Shown here: positions 34,690-44,128 of the stretch, piece by piece | How the letters are laid out: each line of letters starts with the position of its first letter | How positions within the stretch are numbered: position 1 is the stretch's first letter | From: CAYLPJ01 sp964385465 | GTDB lineage: Bacteria > Planctomycetota > Phycisphaerae > SM23-33 | Reading direction: 5' to 3' | Assembly: GCA_964385465.1 (NCBI GenBank) | Contig: CAYLPJ010000034.1 | Coordinates: 1 to 64,000, forward strand | Length of the DNA: 64,000 nt | The notes under the pieces: generated by a model | What the model was told of the DNA's origin: nothing | Seen by the model: only the letters and a program-made list of their open reading frames with translations | Database searches by the model: none | Position numbers and translations under genes: made by a program

Positions 34690-35234
34690 CCACCGAGACC
34701 CATCCGCCGCCGACGGACATCGCCGCACGCGTCGTGGTCGACCTCGACCGCTGCATCGAGTGCCGCTCCTGCGCGGCCGCGTGCTACTACGGCCACGCGA
34801 ACATGCCCGCCGTGGGCTTCGCCGGCGGGGGCTGGGCGTTGCTGCCGCTGATCTGCCGGCAGTGCAAGTCGGCGGCGTGCGTGGAGGCCTGCCCGGTCGA
34901 GGCGATGGTCCGCGACGACCGCGGCGTGGTCCGGCGGGCGTCGTTCCGCTGCATCGGCTGCGGCTCGTGCGCCCGGGCGTGCCCGTTCGGCGTGATCTCG
35001 ACGGAGCTGGCCGGGGAGCCCGCCGCCTGCCGCAGCCCCGACCGCATCACCGGCCGGCGGGTGGGCAAGTGCGACCTGTGCGAGGACCGCCTGGGCGACG
35101 ACCCCGACGCCGTGCCTCGCTGCGTCGCCGCCTGCCCCTCCGGGGCCCTGCGGTTCCTCGACGAGCACGAGGGCGACGAGCTGTGCCTGATCGGCGGGCG
35201 GACCCTCGCCGACGACCTCTTCAAGCGAAGGTGA
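34686..35234 (+). CDS. polyferredoxin with four [4Fe-4S] motifs (HycB/CooF-like)
   Basis: 182 residues with four cysteine groups: CIECRSCAAAC, CRQCKSAACVEAC, CIGCGSCARAC and CDLCEDRL followed by CVAAC. This matches electron-transfer subunits of formate hydrogenlyase and CO-dependent hydrogenases. It likely carries electrons between the input module and the hydrogenase small subunit. The ATG overlaps the stop of the molybdopterin-like gene; the next gene starts 3 bp after it. Confidence 0.85.
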   Translation: MTTETHPPPTDIAARVVVDLDRCIECRSCAAACYYGHANMPAVGFAGGGWALLPLICRQCKSAACVEACPVEAMVRDDRGVVRRASFRCIGCGSCARACPFGVISTELAGEPAACRSPDRITGRRVGKCDLCEDRLGDDPDAVPRCVAACPSGALRFLDEHEGDELCLIGGRTLADDLFKRR

Positions 35235-35237
35235 GCC

Positions 35238-36185
35238 ATGGAAGCGGCCCTGATGATCGTGGTGTTCGTCCTCGCCGCCGCGGGGACCGTCGTGCTCGGG
35301 CTGGCGTTCCGATGGGTGGACCGCCTGGTCACGGCGCGCGTGCAGTACCGCGTCGGCCCGCCGTGGTACCAGCCGGCCGCCGACCTGCTGAAGCTGCTGG
35401 GCAAGGAAACCCTTTTGCCGGTCACGGCCCGGGGCACGGGTTTCCTGCTGGCGCCGCTGATCGCCCTCTCGGCCACGGGCGTGACGGCGGCGATCCTCTG
35501 GCACGCGGTGTTCCGCCCCGAGGCGACGTTCCTCGGCGACCTGATCGTGGTGCTCTACCTGCTGGCCCTGCCGGCGGTGATGACCATCGTGGGCGCCTCG
35601 GCAAGCGGCAACCCGCACGCCTCGGTCGGCGCCGCCCGCGAGATGAAGCTGCTGCTCAGCTACGAGCTGCCGCTGTTTGTGGCCGTCATGGTCGCCGTCG
35701 CGCGCTGCGGGTGGACGTTCCGCCTCGGCGGGCTGGTGGCGGCCCAGGAGGCGGCGCCGGTGGTCTTCAGCGTCTCCGGCGTGCTGGCGATGGTCGTGGC
35801 GATCGTGTGCATGCAGGCCAAGCTCGGGCAGGTGCCCTTCGATGTCGCCGAGGCCGAGTGCGAGATCATGTCCGGCGTGTACGTCGAGTATTCCGGCCCG
35901 CCGCTGGCGATGTTCCTGCTGACCCGCGCGATGCTGCTGGCGCTGCTGCCGCTGCTGCTGATCGTGGTCTTCTGGGGCGGGCTGACGCCCACCTGGTGGG
36001 GGGCGCTGACCTTCCTGGGCAAGTACGTGCTGCTGGTCGCCCTGGTGACACTGATCCGCAACACGAACCCCCGGCTGCGGATCGACCAGGCGGTCAAGCT
36101 CTTCTGGTTCGCCCTGACGCCGCTGGCGATCCTCGCCGTGGTGCTGGCGCTTGTCGGGGCCGCGGAGGGTCGGTCATGGCTCTAG
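35238..36185 (+). CDS. membrane-bound hydrogenase subunit, NuoH/MbhM-like
   Basis: 315 residues, with multiple hydrophobic helices. The family signature GPPWYQPAADLLKLLGKE (quinone-site loop of complex I) and EMKLLLSYELPLF, then FDVAEAECEIMSGVYVEYSG, fit NuoH and the related hydrogenase subunit. It anchors the hydrophilic arm and probably forms part of the ion path. It overlaps the next gene by 10 nt. Confidence 0.9.
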   Translation: MEAALMIVVFVLAAAGTVVLGLAFRWVDRLVTARVQYRVGPPWYQPAADLLKLLGKETLLPVTARGTGFLLAPLIALSATGVTAAILWHAVFRPEATFLGDLIVVLYLLALPAVMTIVGASASGNPHASVGAAREMKLLLSYELPLFVAVMVAVARCGWTFRLGGLVAAQEAAPVVFSVSGVLAMVVAIVCMQAKLGQVPFDVAEAECEIMSGVYVEYSGPPLAMFLLTRAMLLALLPLLLIVVFWGGLTPTWWGALTFLGKYVLLVALVTLIRNTNPRLRIDQAVKLFWFALTPLAILAVVLALVGAAEGRSWL

Positions 36186-36625
36186 CCGCTATCAAGAACT
36201 GGGCGCTCCGCAAGAGCCTCTGGGTCTACCACGTCAACACCGGCGCGTGCAACAACTGCGACATCGAGGTCGTCGAGCTGCTCACGCCGCGGTACGACAT
36301 CGAGCGATTCGGCATGGTCCTCGTCGGCTCGCCGCGCCATGCCGACGTGCTCGCCGTCACCGGCGTCTGCACCCGCCAGGCCATGCCACGCCTCCAGGAA
36401 GTCTACCTCCAGACCGCGCGGCCGTGCGTGGTGATGGCCGTGGGCTCCTGCGCGCTGGACCAGGGCATCTTCACCGAGGCCTACCACATGGGCGCGAAGG
36501 TCGACGAGGCCATCGGCGCCGTGGACCCCAACGCGATCATCATGTACGTCCCCGGCTGCCCGCCGAAACCCGAGGCGATGATCTCCGCCGCCGCCCGGGC
36601 GATGGAGTACCTCAAGAACCTGTGA
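36176..36625 (+). CDS. group 4 [NiFe] hydrogenase small subunit, NuoB/MbhJ-like
   Basis: 149 residues. Fe-S ligands of the proximal cluster: CNNC in TGACNNCDIEVVELL, then a Cys in AVGSCAL and VPGCPPKPEAM. The family transfers electrons between the [NiFe] site and ferredoxin-like subunits. The start ATG at 36176 overlaps the preceding gene by 10 nt. The large-subunit gene follows. Confidence 0.92.
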   Translation: MALAAIKNWALRKSLWVYHVNTGACNNCDIEVVELLTPRYDIERFGMVLVGSPRHADVLAVTGVCTRQAMPRLQEVYLQTARPCVVMAVGSCALDQGIFTEAYHMGAKVDEAIGAVDPNAIIMYVPGCPPKPEAMISAAARAMEYLKNL

Positions 36626-36683
36626 ACCCCCCGCGCCCGCCGCGCCGGGGCGGCGCCGGGACGCTGCCGTAAGGAGCCGAAAG

Positions 36684-38438
36684 ATGTCCGTCGTCTCCGT
36701 GGAAACCCACGTGCCCCTCGAGGGCGTCATCGGGGAGCTCCTCCGCGACCTGGGCGGCGCCGTCGTCGACGTCGAGCAGTGCCTGCCCCGCCGGGGCATC
36801 GCGCGAATCGACCCGGCAAGGACTGTCGAGGTCGCCGAGGCCATGCTCGCCGCCGACGGCGCCCGCCTGGCCACCGCCACCGGCCTGGAGGTCCGCGACG
36901 GCATCGACGTGCTCTACCACTGGGCCGTCGAACCCGCCGGCGTCGTGCTGACGCTCAAGGTCCTGGCGGCAAGGCCGGCGATGGAGATCGAGTCCATCGC
37001 CAACGCCGTCCCGGCCGCGGACTGGATCGAGCGGGAGATGCACGACCTGCTGGGCGTTCGCTTCACCGGGCATCCGGACATGCGGCGGCTGATCCTCGAC
37101 GACTCCTGGCCCGAGGGCGTCCACCCGCTGCGCAAGGACTTCGACCAGGTGGCCGACCGCCCGGACCTCCCGCCCGACCAGGTCCCCCCGGACGTGTTCC
37201 CCCAGCCGCGGCGCGCGCCGGGCCCGGGCACGGCCGGGCAGGTCCGCCACGCCGGGCGGACGGTGGTGAACATCGGCCCGTACCACCCGCTCCAGGAGGA
37301 GGCGGAGTTCTTCCAGCTCTACGTCGAGGGCGAGACGGTCGTCGACGTCGACGTGCGGATTTCCTACAACCACCGCGGGATCGAGAAGCTGGACGAGTCC
37401 AAGACGTTCGACCAGGTGCCGTTCGTCGTCGAGCGGGTCTGCGGCATCTGCTCGGCGAGCCATCCGCTGGCGTACATCCAGGCCGTCGAGGAAATCGCCC
37501 ACGTCGAGGTGCCCGACCGGGCACAGTACCTGCGGACGGTGGTCAACGAGCTCGAGCGGCTGCACTCCCACCTGCTCTGGGTCGGCCTGGCCGGGCACTT
37601 CCTGGGCTACAACACGGTGTTCATGTGGACGTGGAAGGCCCGCGAGCCGGTGCTGGACGTGCTGGAGATCGCCACGGGCAGCCGCGTCAACTACGCCAAC
37701 TGCAAGATCGGCGGGGTCCGGCGGGACATGACCGACGAGCAGCTCGTCGAGGTGGACCGCGTCGTCGGCGAGCTCCGCGGGCCGATGGAACTGCTCACCA
37801 ACGCGGTGCTGGACGACCCGGTCCTCCACGCGCGGCTCAAGGGCGTGGGGGTGCTCAGCGCCGCCGACGCCAAGGCCTACGGCGCCACCGGCCCGACCGC
37901 CCGCGGCAGCGGCGTGCCCATCGACGTCCGCCGCGACGACCCCTACGCCGCCTACGACCGCGTGGACTTCGACGTGGTCACCGCGCCGGGGGGGGATGTC
38001 TTCGGCAAGGCGGTGGTGCGGCTGCTGGAGAACTTCGAGGCCGTCAAGATCATCCGGCAGTGCTGCAGGGAGCTGCGCAAGACTCACGGCGCGCCGATCG
38101 ACGCGAAGGTCCGGGACATCCCGCCGGGCGAGGGCGTCGGGCACGTGGAGGCCCCGCGGGGAGAGACGTTCCACTACGTCCGCTCCGACGGCTCCAACCG
38201 CCCGGTCCGCCACAAGGTCCGCGCCCCGAGCTTCGTCAACATCCCGACCTTCAAGGCCTCCTGCATCGGGATGAAGATCCCCGACGTGGCCATCACGCTG
38301 GCCAGCGTGGACCCCTGCTACTCCTGCACCGAGCGGATGTGCTCGGTCGTCGGCGCCGACGACCGCCGATCCTACTCGTTCGCCGAGCTCGTCGACCTCT
38401 CCCAGGCCGAGACGCGACGGCTCCGGAAGGAGGGCTGA
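36684..38438 (+). CDS. group 4 [NiFe] hydrogenase large subunit with fused NuoC-type domain
   Basis: 584 residues. Residues 1 to about 170 form a 30-kDa-subunit/NuoC-type domain (WIEREMHDLLGVRFTGHPDMRRL, PLRKDF). The rest is the hydrogenase large subunit. Both metal-binding motifs are intact: Cys253 and Cys256 in RVCGICSASH, Cys545 and Cys548 in DPCYSCTERM. This distinguishes it from NuoD and Mbx/Mbs-type proteins that lost these residues. A tail of about 36 residues after DPCYSC would be cleaved by the maturation protease encoded at the end of the cluster. The fusion is like HycE of formate hydrogenlyase. Confidence 0.95.
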   Translation: MSVVSVETHVPLEGVIGELLRDLGGAVVDVEQCLPRRGIARIDPARTVEVAEAMLAADGARLATATGLEVRDGIDVLYHWAVEPAGVVLTLKVLAARPAMEIESIANAVPAADWIEREMHDLLGVRFTGHPDMRRLILDDSWPEGVHPLRKDFDQVADRPDLPPDQVPPDVFPQPRRAPGPGTAGQVRHAGRTVVNIGPYHPLQEEAEFFQLYVEGETVVDVDVRISYNHRGIEKLDESKTFDQVPFVVERVCGICSASHPLAYIQAVEEIAHVEVPDRAQYLRTVVNELERLHSHLLWVGLAGHFLGYNTVFMWTWKAREPVLDVLEIATGSRVNYANCKIGGVRRDMTDEQLVEVDRVVGELRGPMELLTNAVLDDPVLHARLKGVGVLSAADAKAYGATGPTARGSGVPIDVRRDDPYAAYDRVDFDVVTAPGGDVFGKAVVRLLENFEAVKIIRQCCRELRKTHGAPIDAKVRDIPPGEGVGHVEAPRGETFHYVRSDGSNRPVRHKVRAPSFVNIPTFKASCIGMKIPDVAITLASVDPCYSCTERMCSVVGADDRRSYSFAELVDLSQAETRRLRKEG

Positions 38439-38444
38439 GCAGCC

Positions 38445-40376
38445 ATGGACAAGGCCATCGCACTGCTGACCGACCCGCTCGTGCTGCCGGTGACCGTCTG
38501 CATGCTCGCCGGGGCGCTGGCCTATGTGCTCAGCCGACCGGCGGCGGGCATCTGCCGCGTGCTCGGCGTCGTCGGCTCGGCCGCGGCGCTGGCGGCGGGC
38601 ATCCACGCCGCCGCCGTCGACGTGCCCCCGCTGCGCGAGGTATGGATCGACCTGCCCGCCGGGGTGACCTTCGCCTTCGAGCTGGCGCCGTCGGCCCCGG
38701 GGTTGCTGGTGGCGATCGGCTCGGCGGCGTTCGGGCTGCTCGTGGCCGTCTACAGCCTCCGCTCCATGGCCGGCAACCACTGGGAGGGCAAGTTCCATGC
38801 CTACCTGCTCTGGGCGGTCGGCGGGGCGGCGATGGTCGGCCTGGCGGGCAACCTGCTGGTCCTGCTGGTCGGCTGGGAGATCGTCACGCTGATGCTGTTC
38901 CTGATGATCAACCAGGGCCCGCGCGACGCCCCCGCCGCGGGGGCCAAGGCCTACGGGATGCTCGGCTTCGCCGACGCCTGCCTCCTGCTGGCCGTGGCGC
39001 TGCTGGCGGCGGCCGGCGGCGGGACCGACGCGCTGTCGCTGACCGCCGGGCCCCGCGCCGTCTCCGAGCTGGGGGCCACGGGCTACGTCGTCTACCTCCT
39101 GCTGATGGTCGCCGCGCTGGCCAAGGCCGGCGCCATGCCGCTGCACACGTGGATCCCCTCGGCCGCGAAGGACGCGCCGGTCTCGGTGATGGCCCTGCTG
39201 CCTGCGGCGCTGGACAAGCTGCTGGGCATCTACCTGCTGGCGACGGTGGCGCTTCGGATGTTCCGCCCGGACGGCGCGATGCAGGTGGTGATGATGGCCG
39301 TCGGCGCGGTGACGATCCTGGCGGCGGTTCTGATGGCGATGATGCAGCACAACCTCAAGCGGCTGCTGGCGTTTCACGCGGTCAGCCAGGTGGGGTACAT
39401 GGTGCTGGGGATCGGCACGGGGACGGCGGCGGGCGTGATCGGCGGGCTGTTCCACATGCTCAACAACGCCATCTACAAGTCCGACCTGTTCCTGGTCAGC
39501 GGCGTCGTCGAGCGGGCGTCGGGCACCGACGAGATCGAGCAGATGGGCTCGCTGGCCCGCTACCTGCCGCTGACGTTCACCAGCGCCCTGGTCGCCGCGG
39601 CGGCCATCTCCGGCATCCCGCCGCTGAACGGCTTCGCCAGCAAGTGGCTGGTGTATCACGGCACGCTGGGGGTGGCCCCTCGCGGCCTGGCCGTGGCGGT
39701 GGTGACGGTCGCGGTCTTCGGCAGCGCGCTGACGCTGGCGAGCTTCGTGAAGGTGATCCACTCGGCCTTCCTCTCGCCGGCGCCGCCGGCGCAGTCGGCC
39801 GCGATGGCCGCTCGCCCGCCGCGGGAGTCGTTCGTCCAGGCCGCGCCGATGGTCCTGCTGGCGGTGGCGTGCATCGCCCTGGGCCTGGCGCCTCAGGCGG
39901 CCGTCGAGGGGCTGTTCGCCGGCGTCGCCGCCGAGGCCGGCCTGGAGGGGCTTCCCGCCGTGGGCGGCGCCGGCGCGGCGGAGGCGGGCCTGTGGAACCC
40001 CGCCAGCGCGACGGTGCTGATCCTCATCGGCCTGGGCCTCGGCGCCCTGCTCCGCTGGCTGGCGACCCGCCCGGCGAAGGTGCGGGTGGTCCGGCCCTTC
40101 CTGGGCGGGGAGGTGCCCGCCGCCGGCGACGGGCGCTTCCGCGTGCCGGGAACGCACTTCTACCAGACGATCGCCCGCCTGCCCGGCCTGGGGCCGCTGC
40201 TGGCCCACGGGCAGGCCGGGGCGATGGACCTGTATCACTGGTCGGGCAAGCACGGCCGCGGGATCGTGGACGTGCTTCGGGCCCAGCACACCGGTCTGCT
40301 GAGCCTCTACGTCGCGTGGGTGGTCATCGGCCTGACCGTGACCCTCGCGTACCTCCTGATCGCATCGGGGACCTGA
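38445..40376 (+). CDS. NuoL/MrpA-like antiporter subunit of the hydrogenase complex
   Basis: 643 residues, largely membrane helices. Motifs of the complex-I antiporter family: AKAGAMPLHTWIPSAAKDAPVSVMALL, LLAFHAVSQVGYMVLG, GLFHMLNNAIYKSDLFLV and GIPPLNGFASKW. The charged lysines and histidine of the ion path are present. An extra C-terminal section (HFYQTIARLPGLGPLLAHG and one final helix) resembles HyfB/CooM-type extensions. It starts 6 bp after the large subunit. Confidence 0.92.
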   Translation: MDKAIALLTDPLVLPVTVCMLAGALAYVLSRPAAGICRVLGVVGSAAALAAGIHAAAVDVPPLREVWIDLPAGVTFAFELAPSAPGLLVAIGSAAFGLLVAVYSLRSMAGNHWEGKFHAYLLWAVGGAAMVGLAGNLLVLLVGWEIVTLMLFLMINQGPRDAPAAGAKAYGMLGFADACLLLAVALLAAAGGGTDALSLTAGPRAVSELGATGYVVYLLLMVAALAKAGAMPLHTWIPSAAKDAPVSVMALLPAALDKLLGIYLLATVALRMFRPDGAMQVVMMAVGAVTILAAVLMAMMQHNLKRLLAFHAVSQVGYMVLGIGTGTAAGVIGGLFHMLNNAIYKSDLFLVSGVVERASGTDEIEQMGSLARYLPLTFTSALVAAAAISGIPPLNGFASKWLVYHGTLGVAPRGLAVAVVTVAVFGSALTLASFVKVIHSAFLSPAPPAQSAAMAARPPRESFVQAAPMVLLAVACIALGLAPQAAVEGLFAGVAAEAGLEGLPAVGGAGAAEAGLWNPASATVLILIGLGLGALLRWLATRPAKVRVVRPFLGGEVPAAGDGRFRVPGTHFYQTIARLPGLGPLLAHGQAGAMDLYHWSGKHGRGIVDVLRAQHTGLLSLYVAWVVIGLTVTLAYLLIASGT

Positions 40377-40379
40377 ACC

Positions 40380-40976
40380 ATGGGTGTCGAAACGCTGGTC
40401 CTGATCCTGGTGGTGTTCATGCTGCTGGCGGTGCTGATTGCCGTCGAGGCCCGCGACCTGCTCAGCTCGGTCATCGCCCTCGGCGCCGCCGGCTTCGCCC
40501 TCAGCGTCGTCGACCTGCTTCTGGGCGCGCCGGACCTGGCCCTGACGCAGGTCGTCGTCGAGACCGTCGCGCTGGTGCTGCTGATCCGGCTGGTCGTCAC
40601 CCGCGAGGACACCAGCCGCGAAAGCCACCGCGACGCCTTCCGCACCGGTGCGGCCCTGCTGGCCGGCGGGGTGATCCTGGCGGGCATCTTCCTGGCCGCA
40701 GGCGGTCTCGGCGGCCAGGCCGGGCTGCCGGAGTTCGGCCGGCCCCTCCTGACCGCCGCGCCGGACGCCGCCGTCGGGCCCGGCGTGGCGAAGGACTACC
40801 TGGCCAACGCCGCCTCCGAGACGGGCGCGGCCAACGCGGTGATGGCGGTGCTGCTGGATTACCGCGCCTACGACACGCTGGGTGAGGCGACGGTGATCTT
40901 CGTGTCCATTCTCGGCGCGTACGCCCTGCTGCGTCGCGTCGGCCGGCGCGAGCCGGCCGGGGAGGCCGGGCCATGA
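40380..40976 (+). CDS. DUF4040/MbhD-MbhE-type membrane subunit
   Basis: 198 residues. The N-terminal segment LSSVIALGAAGFALSVVDLLLGAPDLALTQ is the DUF4040 (MrpA C-terminal/MbhD) signature. The C-terminal helix ATVIFVSILGAYALLRRV resembles MbhE. In conventional Mrp systems these parts are fused to MrpA; here they are a separate gene, as in archaeal Mbh and Mnh. It lies 3 bp after the previous gene and overlaps the next by 4 nt. Confidence 0.87.
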   Translation: MGVETLVLILVVFMLLAVLIAVEARDLLSSVIALGAAGFALSVVDLLLGAPDLALTQVVVETVALVLLIRLVVTREDTSRESHRDAFRTGAALLAGGVILAGIFLAAGGLGGQAGLPEFGRPLLTAAPDAAVGPGVAKDYLANAASETGAANAVMAVLLDYRAYDTLGEATVIFVSILGAYALLRRVGRREPAGEAGP

Positions 40977-41440
40977 GCGGGATGACCTCGATCGTCAAGA
41001 ACACCGCCCGGCTGGTGACGGGCTTCATCGCGATCTTCGGAATCTACATCGCCCTGACCGGGCACCTCAGCCCCGGCGGGGGGTTCGCCGGCGGGGTGAT
41101 CCTGGCGGGCGCGGCGGTGCTGGTGGTGCTCGCCTTCGGGCGGGCCGCCACGCGGGACATCCTCGACGAGGCCCGCTGCCACGCCTGGGACGCCGCCGGG
41201 GCGGGGCTGTTCCTGGCCGTGGCGGTCTGCGGGTACTTCGCCGGCGGGTTCTTCGTGAACTTCGTCGCCGAGGCCCACCCCGGACGCGTCGGGCATCTCT
41301 ACTCGGGGGGGACGATCGTGATCTCCAACCTGTCGATCCTCGTGAAGGTGGCCGCCGGCCTGGCCGGGGGGTTCCTGGCCCTGGCCGCCTTCCGCAGAGC
41401 GGGCATGCCCCACGGGCACCCGCGGGAGGCGCCGCGATGA
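40973..41440 (+). CDS. mrpB: Na+/H+ antiporter subunit MnhB/MrpB (MbhF-like)
   Basis: 155 residues, four hydrophobic helices. Family signature GHLSPGGGFAGGVILAGAAVLVVLAFG. It is part of the Mrp module that translocates Na+ and H+. ATGA overlaps on both sides (40973 and 41437). Confidence 0.92.
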   Translation: MSGMTSIVKNTARLVTGFIAIFGIYIALTGHLSPGGGFAGGVILAGAAVLVVLAFGRAATRDILDEARCHAWDAAGAGLFLAVAVCGYFAGGFFVNFVAEAHPGRVGHLYSGGTIVISNLSILVKVAAGLAGGFLALAAFRRAGMPHGHPREAPR

Positions 41441-41793
41441 GCACCGCGATCTACGTCCTGGCCCTGTCCCTGCTGCTGGTCGGGCTCTACGCCGTCATCG
41501 CGCGGAAGAACGTCGTCAAGATCATCATCGGCGTGCTCGCGCTGGACTACGCCGTCAACCTGCTGCTGGTCCTGATGGGCTACCGCTCCGGCGGGCGGGC
41601 GCCGATCCTCTCGGCCGGGGAGACCTCCGCCGACCTCGCCGCCGCCGGCGTGGACCCGCTGCCCCAGGCGATGGTGCTGACCAGCATCGTCATCTCGCTG
41701 GGGATCACCGCCCTGATGGTCGCGATGGGCCTGCGGCTCTACGAACGCTACCGAACCTTCGACATGAGCGAGATCCGACGCCTTCGCGGCTGA
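41437..41793 (+). CDS. mrpC: Na+/H+ antiporter subunit MrpC (MbhG/NuoK-like)
   Basis: 118 residues, three helices, related to NuoK. Conserved IARKNVVKIIIGVLALDYAVNLLLV and PLPQAMVLTSIVISLGITALM. It overlaps mrpB by 4 nt; the next gene follows after 30 bp. Confidence 0.92.
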   Translation: MSTAIYVLALSLLLVGLYAVIARKNVVKIIIGVLALDYAVNLLLVLMGYRSGGRAPILSAGETSADLAAAGVDPLPQAMVLTSIVISLGITALMVAMGLRLYERYRTFDMSEIRRLRG

Positions 41794-41823
41794 GCCTTCC
41801 CCCCCGCGAACGAAGGAGCAGAC

Positions 41824-43383
41824 ATGGAAGCCCTCGTCCCGCTCTTGGTGGTCGTGCCCCTGGCGGCGGCCTTCGTGGCCGTGCTGCTCAGCGCCGTTCT
41901 CGCCCGCCACGCCGGCGAGAACGCCGAGGAGGCCGCCTCGGGAACCACCGGCATCCTGGCCGTTCTGGCCATGGCGTTCAACCTCGTCCTCGCCGTCGTG
42001 CTGCTGTTCGTCCGCGTCGGGCCCATCTACGTCGGCGGCTGGGGAGGCGAGAGGACGCTCGGCATCGAGCTGACCTGCGACGGGCTGGCCAAGCTGATGG
42101 CCGTGACGATCAATCTCGTCGCCCTCGTGAGCATCGTCTTCTCCGCGTCGTACATGCGGCGGTTCACGAAGGTCTGGCTCTTCCACGCCCTGTTCCTGCT
42201 GATGACCGGGGCGATGAACGGCGTGGTCCTCGCCGGGGACCTGTTCAACCTGTTCGTCTTCCTGGAGGTCGCCGCCATCGCCTCCTACGCCCTCGTCGGT
42301 TTCGGCTGCCAGGCCGAAGAGCTCGAGGCCGCGTTCAAGTACCTCGTGCTGGGCACGGTCGGCTCGGCGCTGATCCTGCTGGGCGTCGGGCTGCTCTACG
42401 CCATGACCGGGCAGCTCAACATGCACGAGGTGGCCCTCCGCCTGCCGGCGGCGGGGCTGGCCTCCCCGGCGGTCCTGCTGGCCGCGGCGGCGCTGCTCAG
42501 CGGGCTGGGCCTCAAGGCCGCCATGGTCCCCTTCCACGCCTGGCTGCCCGACGCCCACCCGTCGGCGCCGGCGCCGATCTCCGCGATGCTCTCCGGCGTG
42601 CTGATCAAGGCCTCCGGCGTCTACGTGCTGGCGAGGCTGGTGTTCAACGTCCTCGGCCCCGACGAGCGGCTCGCCGGCGTGCTCATCGTCCTCGGGGCCC
42701 TGTCGATGGTCGTCGGCGTCTTTCTCGCCGTCGGGCAGTGGGACTTCAAACGCCTGCTGGCCTACCACAGCATCTCCCAGATGGGCTACGTGGTCGCCGC
42801 GTTCGGCGTCGCGGCCGAGCTGCTTGCACGCCCCGCGCCCGACCGCGCCCTCGCGGGCCTCTGCCTCCTGGGAGGGCTGTTCCACCTGGTCAATCACGCG
42901 GCCTTCAAGAGCCTGCTGTTCCTGTCCTCCGGCGCGATCGAGCAGCAGGCGCACACCCGCCAGCTCAAGCAGCTCGGCGGGCTCGCCCGGCGGATGCGGT
43001 TCACCAGCTTCTGCTGCCGCGTCGGCGCGCTGAGCATCGCCGGCGTGCCCCCGATGAACGGGTTCTTCTCCAAGCTGATCATCCTCCTGGCGTTCGCCCT
43101 GGCGGGCCGGCCGATCCTCGCGGCCGTCGCGGCGCTGGTGGCGCTGATGACGTTGCTGTCGTTCGTGAAGGTTCAGCGGTACGCCCTGGAGGGCGAGCCG
43201 GTCGCGGCGACGGCGGACGCGGCCGACCCGGCGTGGACGATGCGTGCGGCGGTGGGCGTGCTGGCGGCGGTCTGCCTGCTGGCGGGGTTGGCGATGCTGC
43301 CGCTTCGGGATCACCTTCTCGGCCCGGGCGTCGAGGCCCTGATGGGCCCCGAGCCGACGCGGCTGGCGGGAGGCAAGCCATGA
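41824..43383 (+). CDS. mrpD: Na+/H+ antiporter subunit MrpD (MbhH-like)
   Basis: 519 residues, with multiple membrane helices. Antiporter-family motifs FVFLEVAAIASYALVG, KAAMVPFHAWLPDAHPSAPAPISAML, LLAYHSISQMGYVVAAFG, HLVNHAAFKSLLF and GVPPMNGFFSK. It is a second large antiporter-like subunit alongside the one at 38445. Its TGA overlaps the next ATG. Confidence 0.92.
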   Translation: MEALVPLLVVVPLAAAFVAVLLSAVLARHAGENAEEAASGTTGILAVLAMAFNLVLAVVLLFVRVGPIYVGGWGGERTLGIELTCDGLAKLMAVTINLVALVSIVFSASYMRRFTKVWLFHALFLLMTGAMNGVVLAGDLFNLFVFLEVAAIASYALVGFGCQAEELEAAFKYLVLGTVGSALILLGVGLLYAMTGQLNMHEVALRLPAAGLASPAVLLAAAALLSGLGLKAAMVPFHAWLPDAHPSAPAPISAMLSGVLIKASGVYVLARLVFNVLGPDERLAGVLIVLGALSMVVGVFLAVGQWDFKRLLAYHSISQMGYVVAAFGVAAELLARPAPDRALAGLCLLGGLFHLVNHAAFKSLLFLSSGAIEQQAHTRQLKQLGGLARRMRFTSFCCRVGALSIAGVPPMNGFFSKLIILLAFALAGRPILAAVAALVALMTLLSFVKVQRYALEGEPVAATADAADPAWTMRAAVGVLAAVCLLAGLAMLPLRDHLLGPGVEALMGPEPTRLAGGKP

Positions 43384-43865
43384 AATGGGTCCTGTGCGTG
43401 GTCGTGACGTTCGCGTTGTGGGTGCTGCTGTTCTGGTCGGCGGACCCCTGGGTGCTCGGGACGGGGGCCTTCTTCGCCCTGATCGTCGGCGCGGCGCTGG
43501 GGAGCATCTACCCCGACGGCGTGGGCAAGGTCCTCCAGCCGATGCGGTGGGTCTGGCTGCTGCTCTACCTGCCCTACTTCCTCTGGTACGTCCTTCGGGC
43601 GAACCTGGACGTGGCGCTGCGGGTCGTCCACCCCGACGTGCCCATCCGCCCGGGGATCGTCAAGGTCCGCACCACCCTCACCAGCGACATGGCGCGGACG
43701 TTTCTGGCCAACAGCATCACGCTGACGCCGGGCACGCTGACGCTGGACCTCGACGGCGAGGACGTCTACGTGCACTGGATCAACATCGACACCGACGAGG
43801 CCGCCCGGCGGACCGGCGAGATCTGCGGGCGCTTCGAGCCGCTGCTGCGGAGGATCTTCGAATGA
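43380..43865 (+). CDS. mrpE: Na+/H+ antiporter subunit MrpE
   Basis: 161 residues. Two or three N-terminal helices (FALWVLLFWSADPWVLG), then a cytoplasmic domain with ARTFLANSITLTPGTLTLDLDGEDVYVHWI, the MnhE signature. Overlaps of 4 nt on both sides. Confidence 0.92.
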   Translation: MKWVLCVVVTFALWVLLFWSADPWVLGTGAFFALIVGAALGSIYPDGVGKVLQPMRWVWLLLYLPYFLWYVLRANLDVALRVVHPDVPIRPGIVKVRTTLTSDMARTFLANSITLTPGTLTLDLDGEDVYVHWINIDTDEAARRTGEICGRFEPLLRRIFE

Positions 43866-44128
43866 CCGTCTTCGAGCAGATCGCCTTCGGCATCCTGGCC
43901 CTCGGGTCCCTGCTGTGCCTGGTCCGCATCGGGCGCGGGCCCACCGCCCCCGATCGCACCGTCGCCATCGACATCCTCGGGACCCTCATCGTCGGCTTCT
44001 GCTGCATCATGGCCATGGTGACCGGGCGGGACTACTACATGAACATCGCCATCGCCTGGGCGCTGATCAGCTTCATCGGCACGCTGGCGCTGGCAAAGTA
44101 CCTGGAAGGCAGGACCTACGATGCATGA
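43862..44128 (+). CDS. mrpF: Na+/H+ antiporter subunit MrpF
   Basis: 88 residues, three helices. Family features RIGRGPTAPDRTVAIDILGTLI and MNIAIAWALISFIGTLALAKYLEG. It overlaps mrpE by 4 nt and mrpG by 8 nt. Confidence 0.92.
   Translation: MTVFEQIAFGILALGSLLCLVRIGRGPTAPDRTVAIDILGTLIVGFCCIMAMVTGRDYYMNIAIAWALISFIGTLALAKYLEGRTYDA

Noticed and set aside
36684..38438. Complex I (NuoCD) rather than hydrogenase
   Set aside because: All four [NiFe]-binding cysteines are present (253, 256, 545, 548) and a maturation protease is encoded in the same cluster.
36612..40628. Very long open frame on the minus strand opposite the hydrogenase genes
   Set aside because: It is the mirror of strongly biased GC third positions; the plus-strand genes have family motifs and tight overlaps, and this frame gives low-complexity Arg/His/Asp-rich protein. 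The same applies to 31878-35618 and other antisense frames.
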